From contig JAODMA010000350.1 of assembly GCA_025464545.1 (NCBI GenBank), forward strand, positions 1-6,404: DNA of 6,404 bases, read 5' to 3'. The position numbers were made by a program, and so were the translations under genes. Below are positions 1 to 5,941 of the stretch, piece by piece. The notes beneath the pieces were generated by a model. It did not search any database, was not told the DNA's origin, and saw nothing but the letters and a program-made list of their open reading frames with translations. Every line of letters begins with the position of its first letter. Position 1 is the stretch's first letter. Source of the stretch: Arthrobacter sp. (lineage in GTDB: Bacteria > Actinomycetota > Actinomycetes > Actinomycetales > Micrococcaceae).

Positions 1-141
1 GCCGGTGCCATCCGGGACTCCACCGGCCACTACACCTACGCCTGGTTCGGCGCCGCCGCAATGTGCACCATCGCCGCCGTCATCAGCGCGACCATCCGCA
101 AGGACGCCGGGAAGAAGGAAGCAGTCCCGGTCCCGGCCTAG
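1..141 (+). CDS. MFS transporter, C-terminal fragment (gene starts before the window)
   Basis: Frame 1 is open from the window edge to a TAG at 139-141 and gives the last 46 residues of a protein. The segment reads as a short loop with IRDSTGHYTYAWF, a hydrophobic final membrane helix (about residues 14-31), then a basic, Lys-rich cytoplasmic tail ending VPVPA. A loop of the form 'I-(R/K)-D-x-T-G-x-Y-x-x-A' followed by a last alanine-rich helix is typical of the C-terminus of major facilitator superfamily carriers, especially the oxalate:formate antiporter-like (OFA) group. Only this end is visible, so the substrate cannot be judged. The gene converges on the acyl-CoA dehydrogenase gene and shares a CTAG with it, which leaves no room for a terminator between the two. 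Confidence 0.75.
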   Translation, partial: AGAIRDSTGHYTYAWFGAAAMCTIAAVISATIRKDAGKKEAVPVPA

Positions 142-1328
142 CGGAAGGCCGCGAGGCCGGTGATGTGCTGGCCCAGGACCAGGGTGTGGACCTCGTCGGT
201 GCCCTCGTAGGTGCGCACCGACTCGAGGTTTGCGGCGTGCCGCAGCGGCGAATAGTCCAGGGTAATCCCGTTCCCGCCCAGAATGGTCCGGGCCTCACGG
301 GCAATCGCGATCGCCTCGCGCACGTTGTTGAGTTTGCCCAGTGAAATCTGCTCGGGCCGGAGCTTCCCGGCGTCCTTGAGCCGGCCCAGCAGCAGCGCCA
401 GCAGCGTGCCCTTCTGGATTTCCAGCAGCATGTTCACCAGCTTTTCCTGCGTCATCTGGTAACCGGCGAGGGGCTTGCCGAACTGCAGCCGCTCCTGCGA
501 ATACTTCAGCGCGGCCTCATAGGAATCCCTGGCCGCACCCATCGCGCCCCACGCGATCCCATACCGCGCCTCGTTCAGGCAGGTGAACGGACCCCGGAGC
601 CCGAAGGCGGCCGGCAGCAGCGCCTCAGGACCCAGCCGGACGCCGTCGAACGTGACATCGCACTGAATCGAGGCGCGCATCGAAAGCTTCTGCCCGATCG
701 GCGTCGCGGTGACCCCGGCGGTTCCTGCGGGGACCAGGAAGCCGCGGACGCCGTCGTCGGTTCTGGCCCAGACCACCAGCACGTCCGCCACGGAGGCCAG
801 CCCGATCCAGCGCTTGGCGCCGTCCAAAATCCAGCCGGCGCCCTCGCCCGTTCCGTCCCGCCGGGCGGAGGTCGTCATCGAGGCGGGGTCCGAGCCGGCG
901 GTGGGTTCGGTCAGTGCGAAGCTGCCGATCAATTCACCGGCGGCCATCCGGGGGAGCCACTCCTGCTTCTGTTCCTCGGAGCCCCAGGCGTGGATCGCGG
1001 TCATGGCGAGGGAGCCCTGCACCGAGACGAAGGTGCGGATGCCGGAATCGCCCGCTTCCAGTTCCATCGCGGCGAGGCCGTATTCGACGGCGGTGCGGCC
1101 GGGGCAGCCGTAGCCGTTCAGATGCATGCCGAGGACTCCGAGTTCACCCAACTCCGGAGCCAGCTGCACCGGGAAGACGCCGTCGTCGTACCATTCCGCG
1201 ATGCCCGGACGGATCCGCTGATTCGTGAAATCGCGGACCTTCTCCCGCACGGCCAACTCCTCGGCGCTCAGCAGGGAATCGATCGCCAGGACGTCCGAGA
1301 CATCGGAAACTTCAGCAGGTCGGCTCAT
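138..1328 (-). CDS. gcdH: Glutaryl-CoA dehydrogenase-like acyl-CoA dehydrogenase
   Basis: A 396-residue FAD enzyme, full length for the family. Glutaryl-CoA dehydrogenase oxidises and decarboxylates glutaryl-CoA to crotonyl-CoA in the cytoplasm, in lysine, tryptophan and cadaverine/glutarate catabolism. Visible landmarks are an N-terminal helical domain (about 20-130), the flavin-binding FALTEPTAGSDP (137-148), WIGLASVADVLVVWAR (174-189), ARYGIAWG (254-261), the LGGNG motif (350-354) and the catalytic-base motif YEGTDEVH with Glu375. The stretch ELEAGDSGIRT places Arg98 and Glu91 where human GCDH has Arg94 and Glu87, which contact the glutaryl carboxylate; this favours glutaryl-CoA over a monocarboxylic substrate. 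The gene starts 9 nt after the permease stop, with AGGA overlapping that stop as a ribosome site, so it is probably last in the operon. Its own TAG (138-140) overlaps the convergent transporter stop. A related acyl-CoA dehydrogenase of other specificity remains possible. Confidence 0.85.
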   Translation of the reverse strand: MSRPAEVSDVSDVLAIDSLLSAEELAVREKVRDFTNQRIRPGIAEWYDDGVFPVQLAPELGELGVLGMHLNGYGCPGRTAVEYGLAAMELEAGDSGIRTFVSVQGSLAMTAIHAWGSEEQKQEWLPRMAAGELIGSFALTEPTAGSDPASMTTSARRDGTGEGAGWILDGAKRWIGLASVADVLVVWARTDDGVRGFLVPAGTAGVTATPIGQKLSMRASIQCDVTFDGVRLGPEALLPAAFGLRGPFTCLNEARYGIAWGAMGAARDSYEAALKYSQERLQFGKPLAGYQMTQEKLVNMLLEIQKGTLLALLLGRLKDAGKLRPEQISLGKLNNVREAIAIAREARTILGGNGITLDYSPLRHAANLESVRTYEGTDEVHTLVLGQHITGLAAFR

Positions 1329-1337
1329 TTCAGCATC

Positions 1338-2861
1338 CTACGGCCGCTCCGGCGCAAGCGCGCCGGCCGAAGGCTGCCTCTGCAGGAAGTAACCCCGGGT
1401 TGACGGGGTGAAACGGCAGACGGCGGCCAGCACCCCTCCCAGTGCCAGCAGCACCACACCGCTGACGAAGGCGCCGCCGACGCCGAAGATCTGCGTGTCG
1501 CCGTAGCCCGGATCCCACATCTGCACCGCGGAGACGAAGAAGGCCACGGTCAGCAGCAGGGCCCCGAGCAGTGGCAGGATCCCGCGGAACCACAGGTTGC
1601 GGGCCGAACTGCGAAGAGTGGCACGGAAGTACCAGACGCAGGCGAAGCCGGTCAGCGCATAGTAGAAGGCGATGAAAAGGCTGATGGAGCTGATGGAGTC
1701 GGCCAGCAGGTTCTCGCTCAGGAGGCTCATCAGCACGTAATATCCGACGGCTGCGGCGCCCATGACCTGCGTGGAGAAACCGGGGGTCCGGTTGCGGGTG
1801 TGGACCTGGCCGAACTTCGGGGGCAGGGCCCCGTGCACGCCCATGGACAGGGTGCCGCGCGCCGTGGGAAGGATGGTGGTCTGGGTCGAGGACAGCACGG
1901 AGGACAGCACTGCAACGACGATCAGCCAGCCCCACGGGCCCAGGACCACGTCCTTCATCGCGAGGAAGACGTCGCTCTGGTTGGCTTCGTTCCCGAGGCC
2001 GATTCCTTCCGTGCCAACCGAGGCATACATCATCACCAGCAAAGCCACGGAAACGTAGATGGCTACAAGGACGAACGCGGAAATGACCGCGCCCCGGCCG
2101 GGAGTCGTGGCCGGGTTCTCCGTCTCCTCGTTCACCGCGAGGCAGGTGTCCCAACCCCAGTAGATGAACAGGGCCAGCAGGGCGCCGTGCACCACGGCAC
2201 CCGGATCGGCGAAGGCGCCCAGCGGGTTGAACCACTCGGGGTCGAACGCCTGGCCGGTGACGGCCCCGCCCGATGCGCCCCCCGCGATGGAAAAGATAAT
2301 CGCGACAGCGAAGATGCCGAGCGAGACATACTGCACGTAGGTCAGGGCGCGCTGGACGTGCTCCCCGAGCCGGATGCCGCGGTAGTTCACGAGGGTCATG
2401 AAGACGATGAACAGCACGCCGGTGGCGGTGACCACCAGGCTGTTCCGGGCCAGCGAACCGTCGCCGACCAGCAGCCACAGGTACTGCCCGGCGACCTGGG
2501 CAAGGTTGGCGAGAACCACTACGCCGGCCAGGGCGACGCCCCAGCCGCCCAGCCAGCCGGCCCACGGACCGAAGGCGCGGCGGGCCCAGATGAACGTGGT
2601 GCCGCAATCCGGCATGGCGCTGTTCAGCTCGCGGAAGGCGTAGGCAATGAAGAGTACGGGCACGAAACCCAGCAGCAGGATCAGGGGAGTGTAGTTGCCG
2701 TTGACGGCCACGATCAGGCCCAGGGTCGCCGCGAGCGAATAGACCGGCGCGGTGGAGGCCAGCCCCAGCATGACGGAGTCGCCCAGGTCCAGGATTCCGG
2801 CCCGCAATCCCTTTGCCGGAACCGGCGCCGGGCCGCCGGGGGTGGTCGTCTGGGTGCTCAT
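1338..2861 (-). CDS. APC-superfamily amino acid/amine permease
   Basis: A 507-residue membrane protein with about 12 hydrophobic helices, the usual size for APC transporters that import amino acids or polyamines by proton symport or exchange. Near the N-terminus, STAPVYSLAATLG (36-48) forms the unwound first helix. CGTTFIWARRAFGPWAGWLGGW (86-107) matches the family's 'GGxYxWxxxxFGxxxGxxxGW' region. FIYWGWDTCLAVNEETENP (232-250) is the typical sixth helix and following loop, and LPTARGTLSMGVHGALPPKF (331-350) is the conserved cytoplasmic loop before helix 9. The start at 2861 is chosen because its ATG overlaps the TGA of the upstream ligase as ATGA and is preceded by an AAGGCAGGA ribosome site. 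An in-frame extension to 3248 would lie entirely inside the ligase gene and reads as shadow sequence. The overlap implies translational coupling with the ligase. Substrate is not determinable by eye; the neighbours suggest lysine, a diamine or another polyamine. Confidence 0.88.
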   Translation of the reverse strand: MSTQTTTPGGPAPVPAKGLRAGILDLGDSVMLGLASTAPVYSLAATLGLIVAVNGNYTPLILLLGFVPVLFIAYAFRELNSAMPDCGTTFIWARRAFGPWAGWLGGWGVALAGVVVLANLAQVAGQYLWLLVGDGSLARNSLVVTATGVLFIVFMTLVNYRGIRLGEHVQRALTYVQYVSLGIFAVAIIFSIAGGASGGAVTGQAFDPEWFNPLGAFADPGAVVHGALLALFIYWGWDTCLAVNEETENPATTPGRGAVISAFVLVAIYVSVALLVMMYASVGTEGIGLGNEANQSDVFLAMKDVVLGPWGWLIVVAVLSSVLSSTQTTILPTARGTLSMGVHGALPPKFGQVHTRNRTPGFSTQVMGAAAVGYYVLMSLLSENLLADSISSISLFIAFYYALTGFACVWYFRATLRSSARNLWFRGILPLLGALLLTVAFFVSAVQMWDPGYGDTQIFGVGGAFVSGVVLLALGGVLAAVCRFTPSTRGYFLQRQPSAGALAPERP

Positions 2862-4075
2862 AGGGTGATTCCTGCCTTGCTGGAGTGCTGACTTGAAGTC
2901 GGGAGAACGGGGGCTGGTGCATCGATCGTGTTGGGCACGAAACGGCAGAAGTAGTCGGTGATGGGGCCGTCTGACTCGCGGATGCCGCAGCCGACCGATT
3001 CGCCGTCGACCACCCACAGGCCCAGCACCGGGTGGTTGCCCTCGAAATCGGGCAGGGCGTGGAACTGCTGGTAGCACCAGCCTTCCTGGCCGTAGCCGCC
3101 GGGCTGTTCCAGGTTGATGCCGGGGGCGTGAATCCTGATGTTGTCCCCTTCCCGGCCGTGCAGTGGTTTGGCCACCCACTCGGTCAGCGGTCCGGGCCCG
3201 TCCAGGTAAGCCGGCAGCAGATTGGGGTGGTCCGGGTAGAGATGCCACAGTGCGGCGAGCAGGGCCTTGTTGGACAAAAGCATCTTCCAGGCGGGTTCCA
3301 CCCAGCGTGGGTTGTGGGCGCGCTGGAGCAGCCGGGGCCCGAACGGCTCCTTCATCATCAGTTCCCAGGGATAGAGCTTGAACATGGTGCTGATCAGAAA
3401 GTTGTCCAGGTCCACGAACCGGTTGAGGTTGGGGTCCCAGCCGATGTCTGACATGTTGATGCCGATGGTGGTCCAGCCGGCTTGGCTGGCGACGTCCCGC
3501 ATATAGGCCGCGGTCATCCAGTCCTCACCGGATTGCTCCGCTTCGGAGTGGGCGACGTGGAGGGTGCTCATACCGGTGCGGTACTGCAGCTTCTTCCATT
3601 GCCGGATGAGCGCCTCATGGATGCCGTTCCACTGGTCCTTTTCGGGAAAGACGTCCTGCAACCAGAACCACTGGGCGACGGCGGCCTCGATGAGTCCGGT
3701 GGGGGTGTCGGCGTTGTATTCGAGCATTTTGGCCGGGCCGCCCTGGCCGTCGTAGATGAAGTCGAAGCGGCCGTAGACGTCCACGTCACCGGCCTGCAAC
3801 GATTCGGCCGCCAGCTCCAGTGCCTGCGGCCCGATCCCGATGGTGCCCATGGCGCCGGTCGCGAGGAACCTGGCGGCCTCGAGGCACATGCGGTGCATGT
3901 CCTCTGCGGTCTGTTCGAGGGTTTCCACCTCGTCCATGGTGAATTCGTAGTACGCGGCCTCGTGCCAGTACTCGACATTCGTGCCGTCGGGCAGGGCGGT
4001 GGTGGAGAAGACCAGGCCCTGCTCTTCGATCCGTGCTTTCCAGTCCGGCCTCGGCTCAGAGTGCAGTCGTTTCAT
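2858..4075 (-). CDS. YgiC-like ATP-grasp amide ligase (glutathionylspermidine synthase family)
   Basis: A 405-residue protein matching the synthetase half of glutathionylspermidine synthase, without the N-terminal amidase domain, as in E. coli YgiC and YjfC. The family uses ATP to activate a glycine carboxylate and join it to an amine. Visible landmarks are VEYWHEAAYYEFT (34-46), the catalytic/metal region RFDF...LEYNADTPTGLIEAAVAQW (103-136) with Arg103, Asp105, Glu119 and Asn121, the nucleotide-binding KPLHGREGDNI (303-313), GWCYQQFHALPDF (332-344) and CGIRESDGPITDYFCRFVPN (363-382). These correspond in order to the active-site segments of the E. coli synthetase. ATG at 4075 is chosen because it lies 2 nt after the upstream stop and the following residues match the family N-terminus; longer in-frame starts run into the upstream gene. 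The real substrate is unknown, since YgiC-type proteins are not established as glutathionylspermidine makers and actinobacteria generally use mycothiol rather than glutathione. Confidence 0.9.
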   Translation of the reverse strand: MKRLHSEPRPDWKARIEEQGLVFSTTALPDGTNVEYWHEAAYYEFTMDEVETLEQTAEDMHRMCLEAARFLATGAMGTIGIGPQALELAAESLQAGDVDVYGRFDFIYDGQGGPAKMLEYNADTPTGLIEAAVAQWFWLQDVFPEKDQWNGIHEALIRQWKKLQYRTGMSTLHVAHSEAEQSGEDWMTAAYMRDVASQAGWTTIGINMSDIGWDPNLNRFVDLDNFLISTMFKLYPWELMMKEPFGPRLLQRAHNPRWVEPAWKMLLSNKALLAALWHLYPDHPNLLPAYLDGPGPLTEWVAKPLHGREGDNIRIHAPGINLEQPGGYGQEGWCYQQFHALPDFEGNHPVLGLWVVDGESVGCGIRESDGPITDYFCRFVPNTIDAPAPVLPTSSQHSSKAGITL

Positions 4076-4077
4076 CG

Positions 4078-4701
4078 CTAGCCTCCCGTGCTTCCGCCCT
4101 TGGAGCTGCCACCGAAGCCGCCCCTGCTGACGCTGCCGCCCTTGGTGCTGTAACCCGTGGCCGCCTTGGCCCCCGACGGGACGGTCCTGGTGTAGCTCGG
4201 GAACCCCGAGCGGTTCTGGCCCAGGCCGGGCACGCTGGCGCCCCTGGAGTAGAAGTACCAGGCGTAGATGCCGGAGCTGCGACCTTCCGTGCTGCTGTTG
4301 TCGCACTGGGTGTCCTCGACGCGCTCGCCGGTGTCATCGTTGAAGCACACCTGGGCGTAGTCGGGATCCTCCTGGCTGCTCGCCACCATGGCGGTGATCG
4401 TGCCGGCCAGGAGCGCGGTGACGCCGAGTCCGACGACGACGGTGCGTCGCTGGGAGCGTTTCTTCCGCGCCGCGGCACCGGCCAATTCGCGTTCCCGCTC
4501 GCGTTCGAACGGGTCGAACACCGCGCCCGGCGCCGTGCCGTCGCCGGAAGGATCCGGTGTGGCGTCCTCGGGGCGGGCGGACTGACCGGCCGGGTTCTGC
4601 AGCTCCGGCCGGAGTTCAGGCTTAGGCACCTGCCACGGCGGAGGTTTCGGCTCGCCGTTTTTCCTGGGCAGTTCATCGCCCTCGTGCTTGTCCTGATCCA
4701 T
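4078..4701 (-). CDS. YgiB/DUF1190-like single-pass membrane protein with Gly-rich C-terminus
   Basis: A 207-residue protein, first gene of the - strand cluster. Residues 1-60 are polar and proline-rich. Residues 64-87 are strongly charged (ERERERE, then ARKKRSQRR). A single hydrophobic helix follows at about 88-107, and the basic stretch before it predicts an N-in, C-out orientation. The outer part has two cysteines (Cys119, Cys133) in acidic surroundings that could form a disulfide, and an aromatic SSGIYAWYFYSRG (142-154). It ends with a Gly/Ser tail, SRGGFGGSSKGGSTGG. E. coli YgiB (DUF1190), encoded next to the ligase YgiC, has a similar RGGFG tail that also ends in Gly-Gly; I recall this rather than searched it. 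The start is supported by AGGGGGAG just upstream on the - strand. The molecular role is not known to me. The 2-nt gap to the ligase argues for a functional pair. Confidence 0.8.
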   Translation of the reverse strand: MDQDKHEGDELPRKNGEPKPPPWQVPKPELRPELQNPAGQSARPEDATPDPSGDGTAPGAVFDPFERERERELAGAAARKKRSQRRTVVVGLGVTALLAGTITAMVASSQEDPDYAQVCFNDDTGERVEDTQCDNSSTEGRSSGIYAWYFYSRGASVPGLGQNRSGFPSYTRTVPSGAKAATGYSTKGGSVSRGGFGGSSKGGSTGG

Positions 4702-4788
4702 GGTCTCCCCCTGTTTCCGTCCCTGATGGTCGCGGCAGGCCGCGCCGCGGACGCTGCCGCACCGAAAGCCGTTCCGAATTCTGATGCC

Positions 4789-4794
4789 AGCCTA
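4789..4794 (-). promoter_or_regulatory. Possible -10 element for the four-gene - strand cluster
   Basis: Read on the - strand this hexamer is TAGGCT, a good match to the TAnnnT -10 of actinobacterial housekeeping sigma factors. It would place transcription start near 4782, about 80 nt before the first ATG at 4701. The region 17 nt further upstream (about 4812-4817) is GC-rich and shows no TTGAC-like -35, so the call rests on the -10 alone. Confidence 0.3.
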
Positions 4795-4825
4795 ACCGGC
4801 TTACCGGCCGCGGGCGGCGGAAACA

Positions 4826-4839
4826 TCCGGGAAACCGGA
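4826..4839. repeat. Short inverted repeat in the divergent promoter region
   Basis: TCCGG-GAAA-CCGGA: perfect 5-bp arms around a 4-bp spacer. It lies between the proposed -10 of the - strand cluster and that of the MOSC gene. It could be an operator half-site pair. In so GC-rich a region a 5-bp palindrome also occurs by chance. Confidence 0.25.
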
Positions 4840-4876
4840 CGCAGCCGCGCCTTCCCCCGGTTGGCGGGCGCAGGCC

Positions 4877-4882
4877 TACACT
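4877..4882 (+). promoter_or_regulatory. -10 element for a probable leaderless MOSC transcript
   Basis: TACACT fits the TAnnnT consensus and its last base lies 7 nt before the A of the MOSC start codon at 4889, the spacing expected when transcription begins at the start codon itself. No purine-rich Shine-Dalgarno is present between 4870 and 4888. The -35 region (about 4854-4859) is C-rich and shows no consensus match, which is common at such promoters. Confidence 0.5.
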
Positions 4883-4888
4883 GGTCCC

Positions 4889-5542
4889 ATGGACACCGCA
4901 TCTGTGCTTGCCGTGTGCCGGGTCCACCAGCTGCTGGCGGACCCCGGCAGCGTCGGCGTGACCGCGATCGACAAGCGGGCCGTGGACGGGCCCGTCCGGG
5001 TGCACAAGCTCGGACTGCACGGAGACATCCAGGCCAGCCGCATCGACCACGGCGGCGAGGACCAGGCGTTGTACGCCTACTCCCAGGATGACGCGGACTA
5101 CTGGACCGGGGAGCTGCAACGGGAGCTGCCGCCGGGCATCTTTGGCGAGAACCTGCGTATCGCCGGCATCAACGCCACGAACGCCATCATCGGTGAACGC
5201 TGGAAAGTAGGACTGGACGTCGAGGTGGAGGTGACTTCGCCCCGCACGCCCTGCGCCACGTTCCAGCGGCGGATGGTCGAACCGCACTGGGCCAAAAGGT
5301 TCGGCGACGCGGGCCGGGTGGGCACCTATCTCCGCGTGGTCCGAACTGGCAGCATCCAGGCGGGGGACCATATTCACCGGATCTTCGTCCCGACGCACGG
5401 CGTGACAATCGGCAAGTGGTTCAGTGAGCCCACGCTCGAGGACATGGAGGCGCTGCGGGATGCGGACGCCGACGGACAGATCCGCCTCCAGCCCGAATTC
5501 CACGGGGAATTCGCGAAGCTGCAGCGTCGCCTCGGGGTGTAG
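4889..5542 (+). CDS. MOSC-domain protein, YiiM-like
   Basis: A 217-residue soluble protein, close in length to E. coli YiiM. MOSC domains are related to the C-terminal domain of molybdenum cofactor sulfurase, and YiiM-type proteins are linked to detoxifying N-hydroxylated bases and similar compounds together with molybdenum cofactor. Visible landmarks are HKLGLHGDIQASRIDHGGEDQALYAYS split as LGLHGDIQ (41-48) and HGGEDQALYAYS (54-65), FGENL (85-89), the cysteine motif SPRTPCATF (117-125) with Cys122 as the expected metal or sulfur ligand, and GRVGTYLRVV (142-151). The C-terminal 50 residues are helical and charged, as in YiiM-type members. ATG at 4889 follows directly on a -10 element, so the mRNA is probably leaderless. 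The gene is divergent from the ligase/permease cluster, shares only its upstream region, and shows no obvious functional tie to it. The exact substrate is unknown. Confidence 0.88.
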   Translation: MDTASVLAVCRVHQLLADPGSVGVTAIDKRAVDGPVRVHKLGLHGDIQASRIDHGGEDQALYAYSQDDADYWTGELQRELPPGIFGENLRIAGINATNAIIGERWKVGLDVEVEVTSPRTPCATFQRRMVEPHWAKRFGDAGRVGTYLRVVRTGSIQAGDHIHRIFVPTHGVTIGKWFSEPTLEDMEALRDADADGQIRLQPEFHGEFAKLQRRLGV

Positions 5543-5553
5543 CGGAGGGCCTT

Positions 5554-5568
5554 CCGGCCGCGGGCCGG
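5554..5568 (+). terminator. GC hairpin shortly after the MOSC stop, possible weak terminator
   Basis: CCGGCC-GCG-GGCCGG forms a perfect 6-bp stem with a 3-nt loop, beginning 11 nt after the MOSC stop. No T-run follows, only TCTGCCCG, so it lacks half of a classical intrinsic terminator. It may act as an RNA 3'-end stabiliser, or the transcript may continue to the T-run hairpin near 5713. Confidence 0.35.
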
Positions 5569-5611
5569 TCTGCCCGTGTGCGCAAGCTCACCGCCGTCGT
5601 CGGCCGCTCAG

Positions 5612-5641
5612 TTACCTAACAGCGGATCTATACCCTACACT
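5612..5641 (+). promoter_or_regulatory. Possible promoter for the helicase leader
   Basis: A locally AT-richer stretch holds TACACT (5636-5641), and overlapping it TACCCT (5631-5636), both TAnnnT -10 candidates. TTACCT (5612-5617) lies 18 nt upstream of TACACT as a weak -35. Initiation near 5648 would give the helicase gene a 5' leader of roughly 300 nt. The -35 match is poor and the choice between -10 elements is open. Confidence 0.35.
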
Positions 5642-5712
5642 TGAACTATCCCCCACTCCGGAAATCCCTTATTTCCTGCCCAATTCTTGAGGCAAGACTG
5701 GTAAGTGTTGGG

Positions 5713-5740
5713 GCCCGCGCGATTGAGATGCGGGCATTTT
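5713..5740 (+). terminator. Intrinsic terminator-like hairpin (attenuator or late MOSC terminator)
   Basis: GCCCGC (5713-5718) pairs with GCGGGC (5730-5735) across an 11-nt loop, extendable by one G-U pair, and is followed at once by ATTTT (5736-5740). Stem plus T-run is oriented for + strand transcription. If the promoter near 5612-5641 is real, the structure sits about 65 nt into the helicase leader and would be an attenuator. Otherwise it may end the MOSC transcript 170 nt after its stop. The T-run is short. Confidence 0.45.
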
Positions 5741-5848
5741 CATAGGGAGAGCCGGCTAAAGAAAACGCTGTACAGACTGCTGGGATAGCAGCCAAGAGAT
5801 GCAGCGGGAAGTCCTGCCACGGGATTGCGAAAGCGCCGGACTTCTATG

Positions 5849-5862
5849 TGACCGGCCGGTCA
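5849..5862. repeat. 14-bp perfect palindrome TGACCGGCCGGTCA
   Basis: Both 7-nt halves (TGACCGG/CCGGTCA) are exact reverse complements with no spacer. In DNA this is the form of a dimeric repressor operator. In RNA it would give only a short GACC/GGTC stem with a GGCC loop. It lies about 90 bp before the helicase start, downstream of the proposed promoter. No regulator is encoded nearby. Confidence 0.35.
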
Positions 5863-5936
5863 AGTATGCCCGGCAATTACGGCACGCGTACTGCGGCTCC
5901 GCTCACCTCGGGTTGTGCCGCTTGGCCCCTATGGAT

Positions 5937-5941
5937 GAGGA
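5937..5941 (+). promoter_or_regulatory. Shine-Dalgarno that selects the helicase start at 5952
   Basis: GAGGA lies 10 nt before the ATG at 5952. It falls inside the first codons of the alternative in-frame ATG at 5931, which itself has no purine-rich site upstream (CTTGGCCCCT). The ribosome site therefore favours 5952. A CCTC at 5906-5909 could pair with its GAGG and mask it. Confidence 0.6.

Noticed and set aside
1800..2891. A 363-codon open frame on the + strand, antisense to the permease gene
   Set aside because: It has no family motif, is rich in Gln, His, Gly and Arg as GC-rich shadow frames are, and lies wholly opposite a gene with clear APC motifs and membrane helices.
1330..2922. A 530-codon - strand frame overlapping the permease in another phase
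   Set aside because: Its Arg/Pro/Gly-rich product resembles no protein, and the other phase encodes a full 12-helix permease.
4033..5091. A 352-codon + strand frame across the YgiB-like gene and into the MOSC gene
   Set aside because: Ala/Gly/Arg-rich shadow that crosses the divergent promoter region and overlaps two genes with recognisable products.
4673..5503. A 276-codon - strand frame opposite the MOSC gene
   Set aside because: No recognisable domain; the + strand frame carries the MOSC cysteine motif and the expected length.
5705..5787. A short GTG-started frame of 27 codons in the leader, and a 5-codon ATG frame at 5728-5745 over the T-run hairpin, considered as leader peptides
   Set aside because: Neither has a well-spaced ribosome site, and there is no run of one amino acid's codons as in attenuation peptides.
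5741..5862. Resemblance to riboswitches (GGGAGAG as in glycine riboswitches; GCGGGAAGTCC as in cobalamin or RNase P elements)
   Set aside because: Only fragments match. The remaining conserved boxes of each class are missing in the right order, and a helicase is not a usual target gene.
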